Source: F23-D06 sp002392325 (GTDB lineage: Bacteria; Bacteroidota; Bacteroidia; Bacteroidales; WCHB1-69). Taken from it: a DNA stretch of 54,947 bases. A program made the position numbers and the translations under genes. Every line of letters begins with the position of its first letter. Position 1 is the first letter of the stretch. The notes below the pieces were generated by a model. It made no database searches. It saw only the letters and a list, made by a program, of their open reading frames with translations, and was not told the DNA's origin. The DNA is taken from contig CAMORT010000010.1 of assembly GCA_946624065.1 (NCBI GenBank), positions 1-54,947 on the forward strand, given 5' to 3'. This document shows positions 8,667 to 16,874 of the stretch, piece after piece.

Positions 8667-8760
8667 GATATTGGCGGCTGTCCTCATAGCCGCATTGGTA
8701 CTGTATATGCTGCTCATCCGCCAGGACGGTGACATATCATGCTTGTACTCGGGGTTTTAG
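8641..8760 (+). CDS. 39-residue single-helix peptide, DltX-like
   Basis: Starts inside the end of the DltD-like gene in another frame and stops at TAG 8758-8760. It begins MFWKRRIVK, a strongly positive cytoplasmic end, followed by one hydrophobic helix (ILAAVLIAALVLYMLL) and a short outside tail RQDGDISCLYSGF. That is the size and N-in/C-out topology of DltX, the micropeptide of dlt operons. The extreme C-terminus has Tyr at position -4 and Phe at -1, the spacing I recall from the DltX C-terminus. That Tyr is reported to carry the D-Ala between DltB and DltD (recalled, not checked). Coupling by overlap and operon position favour a real gene. Confidence 0.6.
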   Translation: MFWKRRIVKILAAVLIAALVLYMLLIRQDGDISCLYSGF

Positions 8761-8857
8761 CCGTTAGCCTTTGGTAATAGATCTATGACCATCGTCATCG
8801 TTCATCGTCATAGTTCGTAATACATCGTTCCACCCCAAAATTCCTGACCCCCAACCG

Positions 8858-8873
8858 CTTTTTAATTAAAAAG
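8858..8873. repeat. 16-bp AT-rich palindrome before the decarboxylase operon
   Basis: CTTTTTAA followed by TTAAAAAG is a perfect palindrome. It lies 22 bases upstream of a possible -7 box (TACTTTCG, 8896-8903) in the 210-bp gap before the carboxyltransferase gene. It could be an operator or a weak terminator for the acyltransferase unit. Confidence 0.35.
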
Positions 8874-8970
8874 TGAATTTCTCGCATTTTTTTTGTACTT
8901 TCGCGCTTTCATAGTGTATTGTGTCAAAAAATAATTAATTCAATAATAAATAATTAAATATCAATATCTT

Positions 8971-10530
8971 ATGACAATGCAAGATAAAATCAACGAGTTA
9001 CTCGCATTGCGCGAGAAGGCTCGTTTAGGCGGAGGTCAGGATAGAATCGAGAAGCAGCATGCCAAAGGCAAGTATTCTGCCCGCGAACGTATCCTGATGT
9101 TCCTTGATGAAGGCAGCTTCGAAGAATTCGACATGTTTGTGCAGCACCGCTGCCAGAATTTCGGCCTGGAGAAAGAAAAATACCTTTCCGACGGTGTGGT
9201 TACTGGCTACGGTACCGTGAACGGCCGTCTGGTCTATGTTTTCTCCCAAGATTTCACCGTTTTTGGCGGATCTCTTTCCGAAACTTTCGCACAGAAGATC
9301 TGTAAGGTGATGGATCAGGCCATGAAGGTCGGTGCTCCGGTGGTCGGCTTCAATGATTCTGGCGGTGCGCGTATCCAAGAGGGCGTGAACAGTCTGGCTG
9401 GCTATGCCGAGATCTTCCAGCGTAACATACTTGCCTCCGGTGTGATTCCGCAAATTTCCGCCATCTTCGGACCCTGCGCCGGTGGTGCCGTCTATTCCCC
9501 CGCCCTTACCGATTTTATCATGATGACTAAGAACACGAGCTACATGTTCGTGACCGGCCCCAAGGTGGTGAAAACCGTCACCAACGAGGATGTGACTACC
9601 GAGGATCTTGGCGGTGCTATGGTGCACTCCAAGAAATCCGGTGTGGCCCACTTCGCTGTGGAGAACGAGGAAGAGGGTATCGCTATGCTGCGTGAACTCA
9701 TCAGCTATATTCCTTCCAACAATATGGAGGAACCTCCTTACGAGCCCACCCAGGATCCCATCAACCGTTTGGAAGACAGTCTCAATTCCATCATCCCCGA
9801 CAACCCCAACATGCCTTATGACGTGAAGGACGTGATTAATGGTATTGTGGATGACGGCAAATTCCTGGAAATCCAGCCATTGTATGCACCGAACATTGTG
9901 ATCGGCTTCGCCCGTTTCAACGGAATGTCCGTAGGTATCGTGGCCAACCAGCCCAAATATCTGGCTGGTGTGCTCGACATCAACGCTTCCCGCAAGGGTG
10001 CGCGCTTCGTGCGTTTCTGCGATGCCTTCAACATCCCCATCGTGACGCTGGTGGATGTGCCTGGATTCCTGCCTGGCACAGGTCAAGAGTATGGCGGCAT
10101 CATCTTACACGGTGCCAAGTTGCTCTACGCATACGGCGAATGTACGGTGCCCAAAGTTACCGTTACCTTGCGCAAGAACTACGGCGGCGCTTACTGTGTG
10201 ATGAGTTCCAAGCACTTGCGTGGCGATATCAACTACGCATGGCCTACAGCTGAAATCGCCGTTATGGGCGGCAGCGGTGCGGCTGAAATCCTGTACGGTT
10301 CCCAAATGAAGAAAATCGAGAACCCCGAAGAGAAAGCCGCGTTCCTCGCTGAGAAGGTGGAGGATTACCGCAACAAGTTCTCCAATCCGTATGTGGCCGC
10401 ACAATACGGCTACATGGATGATGTGATTGAACCGCGCAACACCCGTTTCCGCGTGATCCGCGCCCTTGAATCCCTCAAGAACAAACGCTTGGAGAATCCG
10501 GCTAAAAAACACGACAACCTGCCATTGTAA
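8971..10530 (+). CDS. mmdA: Acyl-CoA carboxyltransferase / methylmalonyl-CoA decarboxylase alpha subunit
   Basis: 519 residues, the usual length for the family. Both crotonase-like halves are present, with the acyl-CoA and biotin oxyanion loops around DSGGARIQEG, FGPCAGGAVYSP and LRKNYGGAYCVMSS. The enzyme moves CO2 from (S)-methylmalonyl-CoA to protein-bound biotin, giving propionyl-CoA. The beta subunit then releases CO2 and pumps Na+. The next three genes encode the delta-like, biotin-carrier and beta subunits, so a membrane decarboxylase fits better than a soluble propionyl-CoA carboxylase. It is part of the succinate-to-propionate pathway typical of Bacteroidales. A second in-frame ATG two codons in (8977) is an alternative start. 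Confidence 0.9.
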   Translation: MTMQDKINELLALREKARLGGGQDRIEKQHAKGKYSARERILMFLDEGSFEEFDMFVQHRCQNFGLEKEKYLSDGVVTGYGTVNGRLVYVFSQDFTVFGGSLSETFAQKICKVMDQAMKVGAPVVGFNDSGGARIQEGVNSLAGYAEIFQRNILASGVIPQISAIFGPCAGGAVYSPALTDFIMMTKNTSYMFVTGPKVVKTVTNEDVTTEDLGGAMVHSKKSGVAHFAVENEEEGIAMLRELISYIPSNNMEEPPYEPTQDPINRLEDSLNSIIPDNPNMPYDVKDVINGIVDDGKFLEIQPLYAPNIVIGFARFNGMSVGIVANQPKYLAGVLDINASRKGARFVRFCDAFNIPIVTLVDVPGFLPGTGQEYGGIILHGAKLLYAYGECTVPKVTVTLRKNYGGAYCVMSSKHLRGDINYAWPTAEIAVMGGSGAAEILYGSQMKKIENPEEKAAFLAEKVEDYRNKFSNPYVAAQYGYMDDVIEPRNTRFRVIRALESLKNKRLENPAKKHDNLPL

Positions 10531-10538
10531 TATAAACC

Positions 10539-10566
10539 GTAGAGACACAAGACCTTGCGTCTCTAC
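10539..10566. repeat. 28-nt palindromic element, copy 1
   Basis: GTAGAGAC (10539-10546) and GTCTCTAC (10559-10566) are perfect 8-nt arms around 12 bases. Length and arms equal those of the perfect palindrome at 53901-53928. It lies between mmdA and the LTD-OadG gene and has no T run, so it may act as an mRNA processing or stabilising hairpin rather than a terminator. Confidence 0.75.
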
Positions 10567-10593
10567 ACATTAACCCCAATTTTCAATCATTTT

Positions 10594-11556
10594 ATGAAAT
10601 CATTTACCAAATATCTGGTCTTGTTGGCAGCCCTGCTCATTACCGCCTCCACATTCGGACAGTCGGTGCGTGACTTGCGTTTCAACGAGATTCTGATCAA
10701 CAATAAAGACAACTTTGACGATGAATATGGTCGTCATGTGCCTTGGGTTGAGATTTTCAATACGGCCTACAACTCGGTCAACCTTGCCGGTTGTTACATA
10801 ACGGACGACACGACCGGTTTCGCAGCTGGAAAGAAAAAAGGCGGCGTGGAGCCCGCACATTGGTATCGTATCCCGAAAACGGATATCAAAACCAACATGG
10901 CCCAGCGGACTTACCTCGTGTTCTATCTGGACGCGCAGCCGCTGTATGGCACATTCCATGTGAATTTCGACCCTCGTACTTCCAAAACCAACTACATTGC
11001 ACTCATCTCTGCCGATGGGAAGGATCTCATTGACATGATGTACTATCCGAAAGATGCATTGGTTGACTCAACAATTTCATACGGTTTGTTGGAAGATGGC
11101 AAAACAGGGGATGCAGGTTTCCTCAGCCAATTCACGCCTGGTTCATCTAATGAGGTGACCGCTAAAGTTTCCAAACAGGAGCGGTTGAAACGTGATGACC
11201 CATACGGTATCGGTTTGGCTATCATTTCCATGTCGGTGGTGTTCACGGCCTTGATTATGATCTTTGCGATGCTGAAGCTGTTTGGATGGAGCTCTAAGAA
11301 GCTGGCACAGAAGAATGCCAAGAAAACGGAAGCCACTATGGCATCTAATGTTGCCGCTGTTGGCGAGAACAAGCAGGATAATGAGCAGCTTACCGGTGAG
11401 GAGGCTGCAGCCATTGCCACTGCGCTGCATCTGCATTTCAACAGTATGCATGATGAAGAGAGTGAGGTGATTACCATCAACATGCCATCGGCACACTATT
11501 CACCATGGGCCCAGAAAGAGCTTACCATGAAGAGAACACCGAGATTAAGAAAATAA
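10594..11556 (+). CDS. Lamin-tail domain / OadG fusion, decarboxylase delta subunit
   Basis: About 320 residues from MKSFTKYLVLL, chosen because it opens a clear signal peptide ending near FGQ; the longer frame from 10555 lacks one. Residues about 25-170 form a lamin-tail domain (LRFNEILINNK, VPWVEIFNTA, VNLAGCYITDD). A single membrane helix (IISMSVVFTALIMIFAMLKLFG) and charged tail match OadG, the small subunit that holds the decarboxylase complex together. The C-terminus (HYSPWAQKELTMKRTPRLRK) is basic. I recall this fusion from related Bacteroidales loci. Its lamin-tail part should face the periplasm, where its role is unknown. Confidence 0.8.
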   Translation: MKSFTKYLVLLAALLITASTFGQSVRDLRFNEILINNKDNFDDEYGRHVPWVEIFNTAYNSVNLAGCYITDDTTGFAAGKKKGGVEPAHWYRIPKTDIKTNMAQRTYLVFYLDAQPLYGTFHVNFDPRTSKTNYIALISADGKDLIDMMYYPKDALVDSTISYGLLEDGKTGDAGFLSQFTPGSSNEVTAKVSKQERLKRDDPYGIGLAIISMSVVFTALIMIFAMLKLFGWSSKKLAQKNAKKTEATMASNVAAVGENKQDNEQLTGEEAAAIATALHLHFNSMHDEESEVITINMPSAHYSPWAQKELTMKRTPRLRK

Positions 11557-11575
11557 ATTTAAAACGATTTGAAGT

Positions 11576-12025
11576 ATGAAAAACTATAAATTTACGATCA
11601 ACGGTAATAAATATTCCGTAGAAGTTGGTGATATAGAGAACAATGCCGTGAATGTCGAGGTCAATGGCACGCCCTACACGGTGGCGCTTGACACGGAGAT
11701 TAAAACTCCCGCAAAAGTGAAGCCAGTAGTAATGGTGAGTGCACCTGCCCCGAAAGCCGCCGCGGCACCCACTGCCAATGTGAAGAGCGCGCCTGCTGCC
11801 GCCACTGCCGCCGGAGCCACGCTCAAATCACCACTGCCTGGCACCATTCTGGATGTCTTCTGCAAAGAGGGCGACTCTGTGAAGGCCGGACAACGCCTTT
11901 TCCTTCTTGAAGCAATGAAGATGGAAAACAATATCGATGCCGAGAAGGATGGCGTAATCAAGGAAGTGAGAGTGCACCGTAGCGATTCCGTTATGGAAGG
12001 CGATGTGCTTGTTGTTTTTGAATAA
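11576..12025 (+). CDS. mmdC: Biotin carboxyl carrier subunit of the decarboxylase
   Basis: 149 residues. The C-terminal 70 form a biotinyl domain with the acceptor Lys in LLEAMKMENNID. A flexible Ala/Pro linker lies at about residues 58-82. The first 45 residues form a small beta domain common to decarboxylase gamma subunits. The biotin arm carries CO2 from the alpha to the beta subunit. The gene starts 19 bases after the LTD-OadG stop and is 44 bases before the beta-subunit start, clearly one operon. Confidence 0.9.
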   Translation: MKNYKFTINGNKYSVEVGDIENNAVNVEVNGTPYTVALDTEIKTPAKVKPVVMVSAPAPKAAAAPTANVKSAPAAATAAGATLKSPLPGTILDVFCKEGDSVKAGQRLFLLEAMKMENNIDAEKDGVIKEVRVHRSDSVMEGDVLVVFE

Positions 12026-12069
12026 TCCAACGGTTAATCAATAAGTTACACAACTAAATTATCTGAAAA

Positions 12070-13215
12070 ATGTTTGAATTTTTTAAAGAAGGTCTCATCC
12101 AGTTCTTCGGTTATTCCGGTTTCGGAAACTGTACATGGGGCCATATTATCATGATTTGTGTCGGCTTGTTCTTTATTGCGTTGGGTGTGATTAAAGAGTT
12201 TGAGCCGATGCTGCTCGTGCCCATCGGATTCGGCATGATTGTGGGTAACATCCCGTTTACCGACGGTCTGCAGATTGGTGTGTACGAGAACGGCGCCGTG
12301 CTGAATTACCTGTATTTCGGCGTCATCAAGGGCTTCTATCCGCCATTGATATTCCTCGGTATCGGGGCTATGACAGACTTCTCGGCCCTGATATCGAATC
12401 CCAAGTTGATTTTGGTGGGTGCTGCCGCCCAGTTCGGCATCTTTGCCGCGTATGCCACGGCTTTGTTGCTGGGCTTCACGCCTATGGAAGCCGGTGCTAT
12501 CGGCATCATTGGTGGCGCTGACGGCCCTACCGCTATCTTCTTGTCTTCCAAACTGGCTCCGAGCTTGATGGGTGCCATTGCCGTGTCAGCATACTCTTAC
12601 ATGGCCTTGGTGCCGGTGATTCAACCTCCTATCATGCGCCTGTTCACCACGGAGAAGGAGCGTCTTATCCGCATGCGTCCGCCCAGAGCCGTCACACACC
12701 GCGAAAAAGTGCTCTTCCCGCTGTTCTGTATTCTGCTCACCGCTTTCCTCGTGCCATCCGGTATCCCGTTGCTGGGTATGCTATTCTTCGGCAACTTGCT
12801 GAAAGAGTGCGGCGTGACCAAACGTCTGGCTAACACGGCCTCTGGTCCGCTGATTGACATCGTGACCATCCTCATCGGTCTCACGGTGGGTTGTTCCACA
12901 CAGGCTACGAATTTCCTGACACCGAAATCCATCCTGATTTTCGTGCTGGGTGCCTTCTCCTTTGTGGTGGCAACCGCTACGGGTGTGCTTTTCGTGAAAT
13001 TCCTGAACCTCTTCTTGAAGGAGGGTAACAAGATCAACCCGCTTATCGGTAATGCCGGTGTGTCTGCCGTGCCTGATGCCGCCCGCGTATCCTATGTGGA
13101 AGGTATGAAGTACGACAAGACCAACTACTTGCTGATGCACGCCATGGGTCCCAATGTGGCCGGTGTGATCGGTAGTGCTGTTGCCGCTGGTATCCTGTTG
13201 AGCTTCCTGTACTAA
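12070..13215 (+). CDS. mmdB: Na+-translocating decarboxylase beta subunit
   Basis: 381 residues and mostly hydrophobic, with 9-11 likely membrane helices. Family signatures include GIIGGADGPTAIFLSSKLAP, with the Asp proposed to bind Na+, the segment LTVGCSTQATNFL, and NPLIGNAGVSAVPDAAR. The OadB/GcdB/MmdB family releases CO2 from carboxybiotin and uses the energy to export Na+. It is last in the operon, followed by a strong terminator. Confidence 0.92.
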   Translation: MFEFFKEGLIQFFGYSGFGNCTWGHIIMICVGLFFIALGVIKEFEPMLLVPIGFGMIVGNIPFTDGLQIGVYENGAVLNYLYFGVIKGFYPPLIFLGIGAMTDFSALISNPKLILVGAAAQFGIFAAYATALLLGFTPMEAGAIGIIGGADGPTAIFLSSKLAPSLMGAIAVSAYSYMALVPVIQPPIMRLFTTEKERLIRMRPPRAVTHREKVLFPLFCILLTAFLVPSGIPLLGMLFFGNLLKECGVTKRLANTASGPLIDIVTILIGLTVGCSTQATNFLTPKSILIFVLGAFSFVVATATGVLFVKFLNLFLKEGNKINPLIGNAGVSAVPDAARVSYVEGMKYDKTNYLLMHAMGPNVAGVIGSAVAAGILLSFLY

Positions 13216-13252
13216 GATTTTCTGACGGAGAATATCCGTTCGTTAAACATAG

Positions 13253-13288
13253 AAAACGTCCTGGCCTTTTCGATCAGGACGTTTTTTT
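13253..13288 (+). terminator. Terminator of the decarboxylase operon
   Basis: AAAACGTCCTG (13253-13263) pairs with CAGGACGTTTT (13275-13285), followed by further T residues. It lies 37 bases after mmdB. The convergent lolA gene ends at 13327, so it may act in both directions. Confidence 0.85.
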
Positions 13289-13326
13289 GTGGTATTAGAT
13301 TCTTCACCTCAACACACGCCTTTCCC

Positions 13327-13974
13327 TTATCTCATATCATTCACCTCCACACCGGGATATTTGCTCTTGTCGAAGACAAAATAACTGTCGGCGAGTGTTA
13401 CATTGGACTTAAATTGCTCAATGTGATATGTATATATAGTATTGTCTTTATCGTACAAGGCGATGCGCAGAATCTGGTTGCTGGCCTTGTTGATGAACAA
13501 ACGGATGCGGTAGTATGATTGCGTGGTTTTGGGAGTCAGGTCAATCAGCGCGGTGGAAATGTTGTTGTTGAATTCATCGCGTATATACTTGGCTCTGAAT
13601 TGTTTGTCCCAATTTTTCAGAATCTTCTGCGGATTCATCAGGTTCTCATCGTCTTCAGCGTCGTATTCATAAATGGAAACCTCATTGGTGGCTTTCTGGT
13701 AGTTCCACATGCTTTTCCCATCGCAATAAAATGTCTGCCCGTTGAATGTGGTGCGGTATTTGTCACCTTTCAGGGCAAAGTCACCTTGGCTGGTGCTGAG
13801 GTTTTTGCCATCCTTAGTGGCTTTGAGTGTGTAGTGGAACTGCATAGAGGTGAGGGCCTGGTATTTGGCCGAAACTTTTTTCAGCAGCTCGGTGGCTCCG
13901 CCGTCCGTATTTTGCGAATATCCTGATGTCAGGAAGAAAAGGGCTGCAATCGATAAAATGATTTTGCGTGTCAT
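13327..13974 (-). CDS. lolA: LolA-like outer-membrane lipoprotein carrier
   Basis: 215 residues with a signal peptide ending near SGYSQ and no lipobox Cys, so it should be a soluble periplasmic protein. The LolA fold is suggested by ELLKKVSAKYQALTSMQFHYT, GDFALKGDKYRTTFNGQTFYCDGKS (in parts) and the late strands LADSYFVFDKSKYPGVEV. LolA carries lipoproteins from LolCDE to the outer membrane, consistent with the many lipoproteins in this window. It follows ftsK by 93 bases on the same strand, a pairing I recall from other Bacteroidota. Confidence 0.8.
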   Translation of the reverse strand: MTRKIILSIAALFFLTSGYSQNTDGGATELLKKVSAKYQALTSMQFHYTLKATKDGKNLSTSQGDFALKGDKYRTTFNGQTFYCDGKSMWNYQKATNEVSIYEYDAEDDENLMNPQKILKNWDKQFRAKYIRDEFNNNISTALIDLTPKTTQSYYRIRLFINKASNQILRIALYDKDNTIYTYHIEQFKSNVTLADSYFVFDKSKYPGVEVNDMR

Positions 13975-14067
13975 TGTAGTATATGTTGAAACGGTTATTT
14001 GGATACCATATTGTCAATTAGGTTTAACCAATATAGTTCCATTTTGAATTATCAATTTTAAATTCTG

Positions 14068-16698
14068 TTACAGCATGCCTTTGCTGGCCAGCAGTTCGCG
14101 GAGTTGCGCATCGGTTTTAACGAGCACATCGCGGGGCTTGCTTCCGTTGGCGGGTCCCACAATGTTGAAATCCTCCAGTTGGTCCATGATGCGTCCGGCG
14201 CGATTGTAGCCCAGCTTCATGCGGCGCTGGATGTAAGAGGTGGAACCCTGTTGCGACTGCACCACCAGCACAGCGGCATCCACAAACAGCGGATCAATCT
14301 CACCGGAGGCGGGTTCGTCGTCAAAGTTGGTGTCGCCAGCGTCACTGCCTGGTTCAGGCACATCGGGCAGGGTGTAGGGCTCAAGCAGCGGTTTCAGTTC
14401 GGATTGCGCTTCGATAAACTCGGCTATCTTTTCCACTTCGGGTGTGTCAACCAGTGCGCATTGCAGACGCACAAGGTCGCTGCCGGTGGAGATGAGCATG
14501 TCGCCCTTGCCGATGAGCTGGTTGGCGCCCGTGGAGTCCAGAATAGTGCGCGAGTCCACGCTCGACTGCACACGGAAGGCGATACGGGCCGGGAAGTTGG
14601 CCTTGATGCTGCCGGTGATGATGTTGACGGAGGGACGCTGGGTGGCGATGACCAAATGGATGCCGATGGCGCGGGCCAACTGTGCCAAACGGGCAAGCGG
14701 TTGTTCCACTTCACGCCCTGCAGTCATGATGAGGTCGCCGAACTCGTCGATAACGAGCACAATGTAAGGCAGATAGCGGTGCCCCATGGCCGGTGATAGC
14801 TCACGGGCGCAGAACTTGGCGTTGTATTCTTTGATGTTGCGCATCTTGGCTAACTTCAGCAAGTCATAACGCTGGTCCATCTCCACACAGAGGGAGTTGA
14901 GTGTGCGCACTACCTTCTTGGTGTCGGTGATAATGGCCTCTTCGCCGTTTTCGGGCAGTTTGGCCAAATAATAGTTCTCAATAGCGGAATATAGGGTGAA
15001 CTCCACTTTTTTCGGGTCGATGAGCACCAGCTTCATCTCACAGGGGTGTTTGGTGTAGAGTAGGGAGGTGATGATGGCGTTCAAACCCACGGATTTACCT
15101 TGTCCGGTGGCGCCGGCAACCAGCAAGTGCGGCATCTTGGCCAAATCCACCACAAATGGTTCGTTGCTGATGGTGCGGCCCAGACCGATGGGCAGAGCGA
15201 AGCTGTTGTTCTGGAACTTCTCGGAGGAGATGATCTCCTTCATGGACACGATGTTGGCGTTCTTGTTCGGAACCTCAATGCCGATGGTGCCGCGACCCGG
15301 AATAGGTGCTATGATACGGATGCCCAATGCTGCCAAACTCAACGCGATGTCGTCTTCCAGATTCTTGATTTTGCTGATACGCACGCCTTCAGCAGGCACA
15401 ATCTCGTATAAGGTCACGGTTGGTCCTACCGTAGCACTGATTTTGCGGATCGGGATGCCGAAGCTGTTCAGAGTGGCTTCAATGCGTTTTTTGTTGTCCA
15501 ACAACTCTCGTTTCATCAGTTCCTCATTGGCCTCTTTGGCGGGATAGTCGTTGAGCAGGTCTATTGAGGGGAACTCGTATGCTGACAATTCTTTGCGCGG
15601 GTCGTAGGGCTCCAGGTTGCGCACATCTTCTGCTGTGAGCGTCGGATGATTGTCTGAATCCTCCACATCGTCAAGTTCATCGTCATTGTCCATGTCCTGT
15701 TCAGGCATGGAGGTCTGTTGGTTCACCAACTCAAAAGGCACCTCTTCGGGTTCTTCCTTTTGCTGTGAGAGTTTATTGAGTTGTTCTTGTTTGATTTTCT
15801 GTGCTGCCAATTGCTCCGCTGTAGGTTCGATGTCCCAAGAAGCGGTGGTGCCGGAGTATTCCTGGCTCAGGCAACCATGGTCGGAGATGTAAAGGTCGTC
15901 CAGATCCTCGTGCTGGGAAGTGCTGCTTTCGTCGGATATCTGTCTGTTTTTACGGTTTTTGCGATTTTCTTTAGGTTCAGGTTTGGGTAGATTTTCGTAA
16001 GCGTTTTGCACATTCTCGGCCATGGCTTTCAGCGAGAGGTCATAGCAGAGGATAAGTATGATGAATAGGGTGATGATGGTTATGATAACTGCCACCACTT
16101 TGCCCAGTGAGAGCAATCCGCCCGCCACCCAGTCGCCGAAATGGCCACAAAGGAAGGTGTTGTCGCTGCCGGAGATGAAAGAATTGTCACTGCTGGAAAA
16201 GAAAAGTCCCAAAGTCATGGACAACCAGGCCATAGTGAGAATAGTGGTCATCGTGGTTCTGCCCAAGGGAAGTATGTTCTTGCCGGAAACGATGCGGATG
16301 CCGTACAGCAGGAACAGGAACGGGAAACCGATGGAGAATACGCCAAAGGTCATCTGCACGAAGAAGTAGGATATGTGCGCACCGACGCTGCGGGCGATGT
16401 TGTGCGAAGTGGTCTCAGCGCCTTCTACGAAGAAGAGGTTGTTGTGCGCATGGAAATAAAACGAGGCGATGGAGATGAAAACCAGCAGGGAAAGCGCAAG
16501 TAGCAGGATGCCATAAACTTGGATCATGCCCTTGCTGGCGAAGAAGGCGAAGAATCCTGGCCCGCTGTTGCGGGAAGTGGTTTCTTTCTTTTTGGTGCTC
16601 TTTTTGGGACTCTTCCTTGCGGCTTTCGCATGCTTCGTTACGGTGGAAGTCCTCGGCTTCGAGGTGGGTCTGGCGGCGACGTGGTTGACGATCTTCAT
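14068..16698 (-). CDS. ftsK: DNA translocase FtsK/SpoIIIE family
   Basis: About 876 residues from MKIVNHVAARP; the longer frame adds 15 residues without support and runs nearly to the promoter box. A basic Lys/Thr-rich N-terminus precedes four membrane helices (about residues 60-220). A Glu/Asp/Gln-rich linker follows, then the motor: Walker A VAGATGQGKSVGLN, Walker B YIVLVIDEFGDLIM. The C-terminal gamma winged helix (GSTSYIQRRMKLGYNRAGRI) reads polarising sequences near dif. It pumps chromosome DNA at the division septum and activates XerCD. Confidence 0.95.
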   Translation of the reverse strand: MKIVNHVAARPTSKPRTSTVTKHAKAARKSPKKSTKKKETTSRNSGPGFFAFFASKGMIQVYGILLLALSLLVFISIASFYFHAHNNLFFVEGAETTSHNIARSVGAHISYFFVQMTFGVFSIGFPFLFLLYGIRIVSGKNILPLGRTTMTTILTMAWLSMTLGLFFSSSDNSFISGSDNTFLCGHFGDWVAGGLLSLGKVVAVIITIITLFIILILCYDLSLKAMAENVQNAYENLPKPEPKENRKNRKNRQISDESSTSQHEDLDDLYISDHGCLSQEYSGTTASWDIEPTAEQLAAQKIKQEQLNKLSQQKEEPEEVPFELVNQQTSMPEQDMDNDDELDDVEDSDNHPTLTAEDVRNLEPYDPRKELSAYEFPSIDLLNDYPAKEANEELMKRELLDNKKRIEATLNSFGIPIRKISATVGPTVTLYEIVPAEGVRISKIKNLEDDIALSLAALGIRIIAPIPGRGTIGIEVPNKNANIVSMKEIISSEKFQNNSFALPIGLGRTISNEPFVVDLAKMPHLLVAGATGQGKSVGLNAIITSLLYTKHPCEMKLVLIDPKKVEFTLYSAIENYYLAKLPENGEEAIITDTKKVVRTLNSLCVEMDQRYDLLKLAKMRNIKEYNAKFCARELSPAMGHRYLPYIVLVIDEFGDLIMTAGREVEQPLARLAQLARAIGIHLVIATQRPSVNIITGSIKANFPARIAFRVQSSVDSRTILDSTGANQLIGKGDMLISTGSDLVRLQCALVDTPEVEKIAEFIEAQSELKPLLEPYTLPDVPEPGSDAGDTNFDDEPASGEIDPLFVDAAVLVVQSQQGSTSYIQRRMKLGYNRAGRIMDQLEDFNIVGPANGSKPRDVLVKTDAQLRELLASKGML

Positions 16699-16740
16699 TG
16701 CTGATAAATAATTACTTAAGCGTATTTTGCGATGGAAGCA

Positions 16741-16748
16741 CAAAAGTA
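16741..16748 (-). promoter_or_regulatory. -7 box TACTTTTG for ftsK
   Basis: The minus-strand octamer TACTTTTG fits TAnnTTTG, 42 bases before the ftsK start. The divergent exbB promoter box lies about 100 bases away. Confidence 0.45.
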
Positions 16749-16849
16749 ATATAATTTTAAAGGTGCTTTTTCGTTAAATAAAAAGAATATGAACATCGCC
16801 ATGTTAGAAAAAACAGAGGAAAAGTGGGATAGAATTGCCTAATTGATAG

Positions 16850-16857
16850 TATTTTTG
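16850..16857 (+). promoter_or_regulatory. -7 box TATTTTTG for the exbB operon
   Basis: TATTTTTG matches the -7 consensus and is 17 bases before the ATG at 16875, leaving a very short leader. No -33 TTG is visible at standard spacing. Confidence 0.5.
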
Positions 16858-16874
16858 CTAAAATTTTTTGGAAT

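Noticed and set aside
9025..10086. 353-residue open frame opposite mmdA
   Set aside because: It is antisense to a well-conserved carboxyltransferase gene, has a His-rich low-information translation and no start context; it arises from the codon pattern of the real gene.
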